NCBI GenBank assembly: GCA_902761535.1
Contig: CACWKS010000001.1
Location: 1-64,000 of the forward strand
DNA: 64,000 bases
Source: an uncultured Pseudomonadota bacterium
GTDB taxonomy: Bacteria > Pseudomonadota > Alphaproteobacteria > RF32 > CAG-239
Direction of reading: 5' to 3'
Made by a program: the position numbers and the translations under genes. Shown here piece by piece: positions 60,853-64,000 of this stretch. The notes beneath the pieces were generated by a model. The model searched no databases, had not been told where the DNA came from, and saw nothing but the letters and a program-made list of their open reading frames with translations. Each line of letters starts with the position of its first letter. Within the stretch, counting starts at the first letter, position 1.

Positions 60853-61323
60853 ATGAGAAAAATTTTACGCCTTATTCGAGCTTTAATAATTGCTTGTGGA
60901 TGGACATTTTTGTTTGTTTATCTTTTTCAAGCTTTATTCGTTTTAATTTGGAACTTTGATTTCACTTCCGATACTTCGTGGGCGATTATGCGTGAATATT
61001 GGAATCACGGCGGCATTATCAAATCAACGCTTGATATAGCATTATTTGCTGCACTGGCCTTATTACCGATATTATGGTATATCGGATTACGCAAAGCCCT
61101 TAAAGTTGACTATTTGCAGCTTATTATCTCTCCTTTTAACAGATTTCGCCGCATAGCGGCTAACAAAACTTCTACTGAACGCATTGTTATCCGTAACATC
61201 AAATCCGGAGAACAACGTGCCGACGAAATCAAAGACGAATTAAGCTCGCTTAAACCTGAAAAAACTCAAAGTGCTCAGTTTATTCGCACTGAAATAAGAG
61301 AAAAAAGATCTGATGATAAATAA
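60853..61323 (+). CDS. Two-helix membrane protein, paralogue of the next gene
   Basis: This 156-residue protein has helices at about 8-32 and 60-80 and a charged cytoplasmic tail (90-156). The segment WNFDFTSDTSWAIMREYWNH and the second helix align by eye with the N-terminus of the protein at 61384-62616, indicating duplication. The function is unknown. It lies nine bases after the preceding gene and is probably co-transcribed with the VirD4-like ATPase. Confidence 0.65.
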   Translation: MRKILRLIRALIIACGWTFLFVYLFQALFVLIWNFDFTSDTSWAIMREYWNHGGIIKSTLDIALFAALALLPILWYIGLRKALKVDYLQLIISPFNRFRRIAANKTSTERIVIRNIKSGEQRADEIKDELSSLKPEKTQSAQFIRTEIREKRSDDK

Positions 61324-61383
61324 AATAAGTTTTTTATTAACCAATTCCGGTTACCATAACAAAAGATATTTTGGAGTCAACAA

Positions 61384-62616
61384 TTGAGGGCTGCTTTTGT
61401 GTTATTACGAATAATCGTTGTCGGAATTTTATGGAGTGTGTTGTTCATCGAAGGTATTCGTGTTATTTTGATGACCAATTGGCACTTTGATATTTTTCGC
61501 TTAACTCATTGGCAACATGCTTGGAATTTGTGGCGTTCCGGTTGGGTTATTGACGAAACCAAAGAATGGGCCTTTATTTTGATTGTTTTAGCAGCTGTTC
61601 CCGTATGGTTAACCATTTGGGCAGCTTTAAGCATAATCAATTGGGAAACTTTATTCCAAAATCTCTGGAATTCTATTCGCTCAATTCTTAAAAATATTAT
61701 GAACAGCAATTTTAGCAAAGTATTGCCCAAAACTAATTCCGTCAAAGCCGCTCCGACCAAAAAAACCAATGTTACTCGCAGCAAAAATCCCAGTTATTCA
61801 TTAGAAGAAAACACTCCCAATCTCTCTCCCGAACGACGTGCCCAGTTGACCGGTGTTCCCTATAAACCCCATGCTCCCGGCGCCAAAAACAAACCGACTC
61901 CCAAGCCGGCACCGAAAGAATTTTCTCACTCATTATTTGAGCTTAGCAATGATGATGATACTTTTGATTTCGACTTATTTGAAGAAAGCACCCCCGAAAC
62001 CAAACCGTCTTTAACTCCTGAGCCGATGGCCCCCGCACCTCGCAACAATACTGAAAAATCATCATCACCCAGAAAACGCAACGATACTGCCGGAGAAAAC
62101 AAAAATAAAAATTATCACTCTAATTCAACCTTTGAAGTATTGAAACAAAAAGGTTATGAGATTATTTCAGGCATCACTCTTAATGATGTATACATCGACT
62201 TTGTCGGTGTTTCGCAAAATTCAATCTGCCTATGCCTTAACGACAAAGAAATCGGCGATTGGTTGGCTGATGAAGAACGTTTCAATGATGAAGAGCCGCT
62301 TTGGTTTTCCGAGAGTTCACACCGCATATCTCCGGTTCGTAAAATTGCTATTGCCCAGACCGCTCTTAATGATAAATTAACCTCTGCTGAATTAAAATTT
62401 AAGGTCAATGCTTACGTTATCGAACAGATCGGCAACATCATCAATGCTGAAGATATGTTTGATATATGGAAAGATTTGCATATAAATGTAACTCGCATTG
62501 ACCGCGGCACTCCTAAAGAAATACCTTTGTTCGCCAAAAAGTTGGAAGATGCCGATGGTCATGTTGACAAAGCTCTTTTTGACAAGTTAAAAAAACTTTT
62601 GCGCAATAATGATTAA
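61384..62616 (+). CDS. Membrane protein with C-terminal cytosolic domain, TTG start
   Basis: This 410-residue protein has two helices (about 6-28 and 60-85) framing WHFDIFRLTHWQHAWNLW, a paralogue of the previous gene's N-terminus. A Pro/Lys/Ser-rich linker (115-250) includes an acidic block NDDDTFDFDLFEES, and a folded C-terminal domain (about 258-410) begins STFEVLKQKGYEIISGITLN. No family is recognised. The start is a TTG at 61384 with TTGGAGT eight bases upstream; no ATG fits the helix. It directly precedes the coupling ATPase (11-bp gap), so a role at the type IV secretion membrane complex is plausible. Confidence 0.6.
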   Translation: MRAAFVLLRIIVVGILWSVLFIEGIRVILMTNWHFDIFRLTHWQHAWNLWRSGWVIDETKEWAFILIVLAAVPVWLTIWAALSIINWETLFQNLWNSIRSILKNIMNSNFSKVLPKTNSVKAAPTKKTNVTRSKNPSYSLEENTPNLSPERRAQLTGVPYKPHAPGAKNKPTPKPAPKEFSHSLFELSNDDDTFDFDLFEESTPETKPSLTPEPMAPAPRNNTEKSSSPRKRNDTAGENKNKNYHSNSTFEVLKQKGYEIISGITLNDVYIDFVGVSQNSICLCLNDKEIGDWLADEERFNDEEPLWFSESSHRISPVRKIAIAQTALNDKLTSAELKFKVNAYVIEQIGNIINAEDMFDIWKDLHINVTRIDRGTPKEIPLFAKKLEDADGHVDKALFDKLKKLLRNND

Positions 62617-62627
62617 GTGAGGATATT

Positions 62628-64000
62628 ATGGCTGCTAAAGAAGGTGAGGAATGGAAAGAATATAACAGTGCGGTACGCTGGATGTGTATAACCGCCATAA
62701 TTGTCGTTTCTCTTACGATTATACTTTTCATAACGGCATTACCTTTGGCTTATTTGGTGGGAAACGGCATATCTAAGGAAACTTTTGCCGACATATCAAA
62801 ATTCTTTTCACTTATCATTCATCGCAACGGCTTTTTATACAATCGTTATTGGATTTGGGCCAAACAACTGTTTAACTATCATGGTCCGTTTTCTCTGAGC
62901 TTATGGATTCCGACCTTACCGTTTTTAACTTTGCCGATAGGCTTAATCGCCGGAATGGTCCTAAACCCTTACAAATTTCAATCCAACGTTCATGGTTCTG
63001 CTCGTCTTGCTACCGAAAATGATATTCGCAAAATGCCGTTACTCGGATTTGACGGTTTCTGCCAAGTTGTCGGCAAATTCAACGGCAAAATGTTATTACT
63101 GAAAGAAACTTTATCAACCTTATGTTGCGCTCCTCCGGGTACCGGTAAAACTGCCGGAGTGGTTATTCCGACTATTTTTCACTCGCCCAAACTGAGTATT
63201 ATCGTCAACGACCCTAAACCGGAATTATGTTATTCCACTTCCGGTGCTCGTGCCAAAGTCGGCCCCGTTTTCATTATCAATTGGGGTATGGAAGATGAGC
63301 CCGAAAAAGGCATTTATTACCCGTCATGGAATCCGCTTTCCCCGACTGCCATTCCCGCCCCCGGACCGGCTCGTGATATGTATGTCGATTCTATGTGTAA
63401 GGTTTTGGTCGAAGATCCTAAAGGTAATGCTGATCCTCACTGGTCAAACACCGGTCGTGCCGCCCTTACCGGTTTTATCAATTTTATCGTTTGCAAATGT
63501 GAAAAAGCTCGCGCCAATGACTATTTTATCGGTCGTATTTATGAAGGCAAACTTGATGAAGCTGATAAAAAGACACTTGAAAATCACTATATGGAGATGA
63601 ACGATCCGCAAGCCGCCCGCGCCTTGCAAAACTTACGTGAAGGATCACTCAATATTGACAATTATGTTCCGATTGGTTCATGGGCCTTACTCCCTGAACG
63701 TTGGATTGGGCACGAAGCTTGTATTGCCATGATTTTGGAATGGATTACCGAAGCTCAAATCAAGCAATCCCAAGACATCAAACGGCGCATGGACGAAGGT
63801 GATCAAATGGCTGCTATGGCTGACCCCATGCGCGACCTTTTGGAAGAAGCTATTGAAGAAGCACGTAAATTCGGCTATTCTCAACGTGCTATCATCGAAT
63901 TGAGCCAACTCAGCTCCATGCCGGATAAAGAACGCGGTTCGGTTATGTCAACCGCATTTGCCGGAATCGGTATATTCAAAAACGCTGCCGTAGTTGCACG
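62628..64000 (+). CDS. virD4: VirD4/TraG-type type IV coupling ATPase (partial)
   Basis: 457 codons are visible and the gene runs off the window. Two N-terminal membrane helices (about 18-45 and 88-110) are followed by HGSARLATENDI and the Walker A motif in CCAPPGTGKTAGVV (about 163-176), then SIIVNDPKPELC. These are typical of VirD4/TraG coupling proteins, hexameric ATPases that recruit substrates (DNA or effectors) to a type IV secretion channel at the inner membrane. ATG 62628 has GTGAGGA upstream. The Walker B region and C-terminus were not all seen. The accompanying genes are not standard VirB components. Confidence 0.85.
   Translation, partial: MAAKEGEEWKEYNSAVRWMCITAIIVVSLTIILFITALPLAYLVGNGISKETFADISKFFSLIIHRNGFLYNRYWIWAKQLFNYHGPFSLSLWIPTLPFLTLPIGLIAGMVLNPYKFQSNVHGSARLATENDIRKMPLLGFDGFCQVVGKFNGKMLLLKETLSTLCCAPPGTGKTAGVVIPTIFHSPKLSIIVNDPKPELCYSTSGARAKVGPVFIINWGMEDEPEKGIYYPSWNPLSPTAIPAPGPARDMYVDSMCKVLVEDPKGNADPHWSNTGRAALTGFINFIVCKCEKARANDYFIGRIYEGKLDEADKKTLENHYMEMNDPQAARALQNLREGSLNIDNYVPIGSWALLPERWIGHEACIAMILEWITEAQIKQSQDIKRRMDEGDQMAAMADPMRDLLEEAIEEARKFGYSQRAIIELSQLSSMPDKERGSVMSTAFAGIGIFKNAAVVA

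Overview
The window looks like the chromosome of a low-GC, Gram-negative alphaproteobacterium, probably a host-associated or gut Rhodospirillales-like lineage. The taxonomic placement is inferred. It rests on the F0 ATP synthase order atpI-atpB-atpE-atpF'-atpF without F1 genes beside it, tolQRA, fliO-fliP, a DUF721/DciA gene next to a DsbA gene, and an N-terminally membrane-anchored VirD4-like ATPase. The DNA is AT-rich and most transcription units end in strong hairpin terminators.

Layout. 0-5 kb: tRNA-Ala(CGC), a one-gene cassette, a SIMPL protein, two tandem outer-membrane barrel genes and tRNA-Pro(TGG). 4.8-16.3 kb: housekeeping genes (lemA/TPM pair, ftsH, a DsbA-like gene, a DUF47-Pit phosphate uptake pair, rlmH, an AmpG-like transporter, truA, a dimeric-type glycyl-tRNA synthetase, a HAD phosphatase). 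16.48-24.8 kb: an accessory island beginning at tRNA-Gln(TTG). Its genes (HExxH protein, acyltransferase, several unknowns, a frameshifted cysteine hydrolase, DUF378, a PRPP-synthetase-like protein) are separated by repeats that carry the last bases of the tRNA-Gln gene followed by a terminator. 24.9-37.7 kb: core genes again (tolQRA, F0 ATP synthase, DsbA, DUF721, fliO-fliP, htpX, tcdA, dCMP deaminase, tsf, rpsB). 38-48.4 kb: a nine-gene polysaccharide operon making UDP-glucuronate, UDP-xylose, UDP-galactose and UDP-galactofuranose, followed by five transferase-type proteins. 48.4-57.8 kb: tRNA-Ala(GGC), an adenylate-kinase-like gene, parE, a PAS plus degenerate GGDEF protein, a pseudokinase-like membrane protein and an rluD-type gene. 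57.9-64 kb: mostly unrecognised genes leading into a VirD4/TraG coupling ATPase cut by the window edge.

The most unusual signal is at the tRNA genes. All four are followed by a terminator and then by a second, partial tRNA 3' half: an inverted T-arm, a direct 5' T-arm, a hairpin-rich insertion of roughly 65-190 bp breaking the T-loop, and then a direct T-stem/acceptor/CCA tail. At tRNA-Ala(CGC) and tRNA-Gln, further copies of the tail and a terminator lie downstream and punctuate single-gene modules. This suggests cassette-like gene capture addressed to tRNA 3' ends. No integrase, transposase or CRISPR array was seen in the window, so the mechanism is inference.
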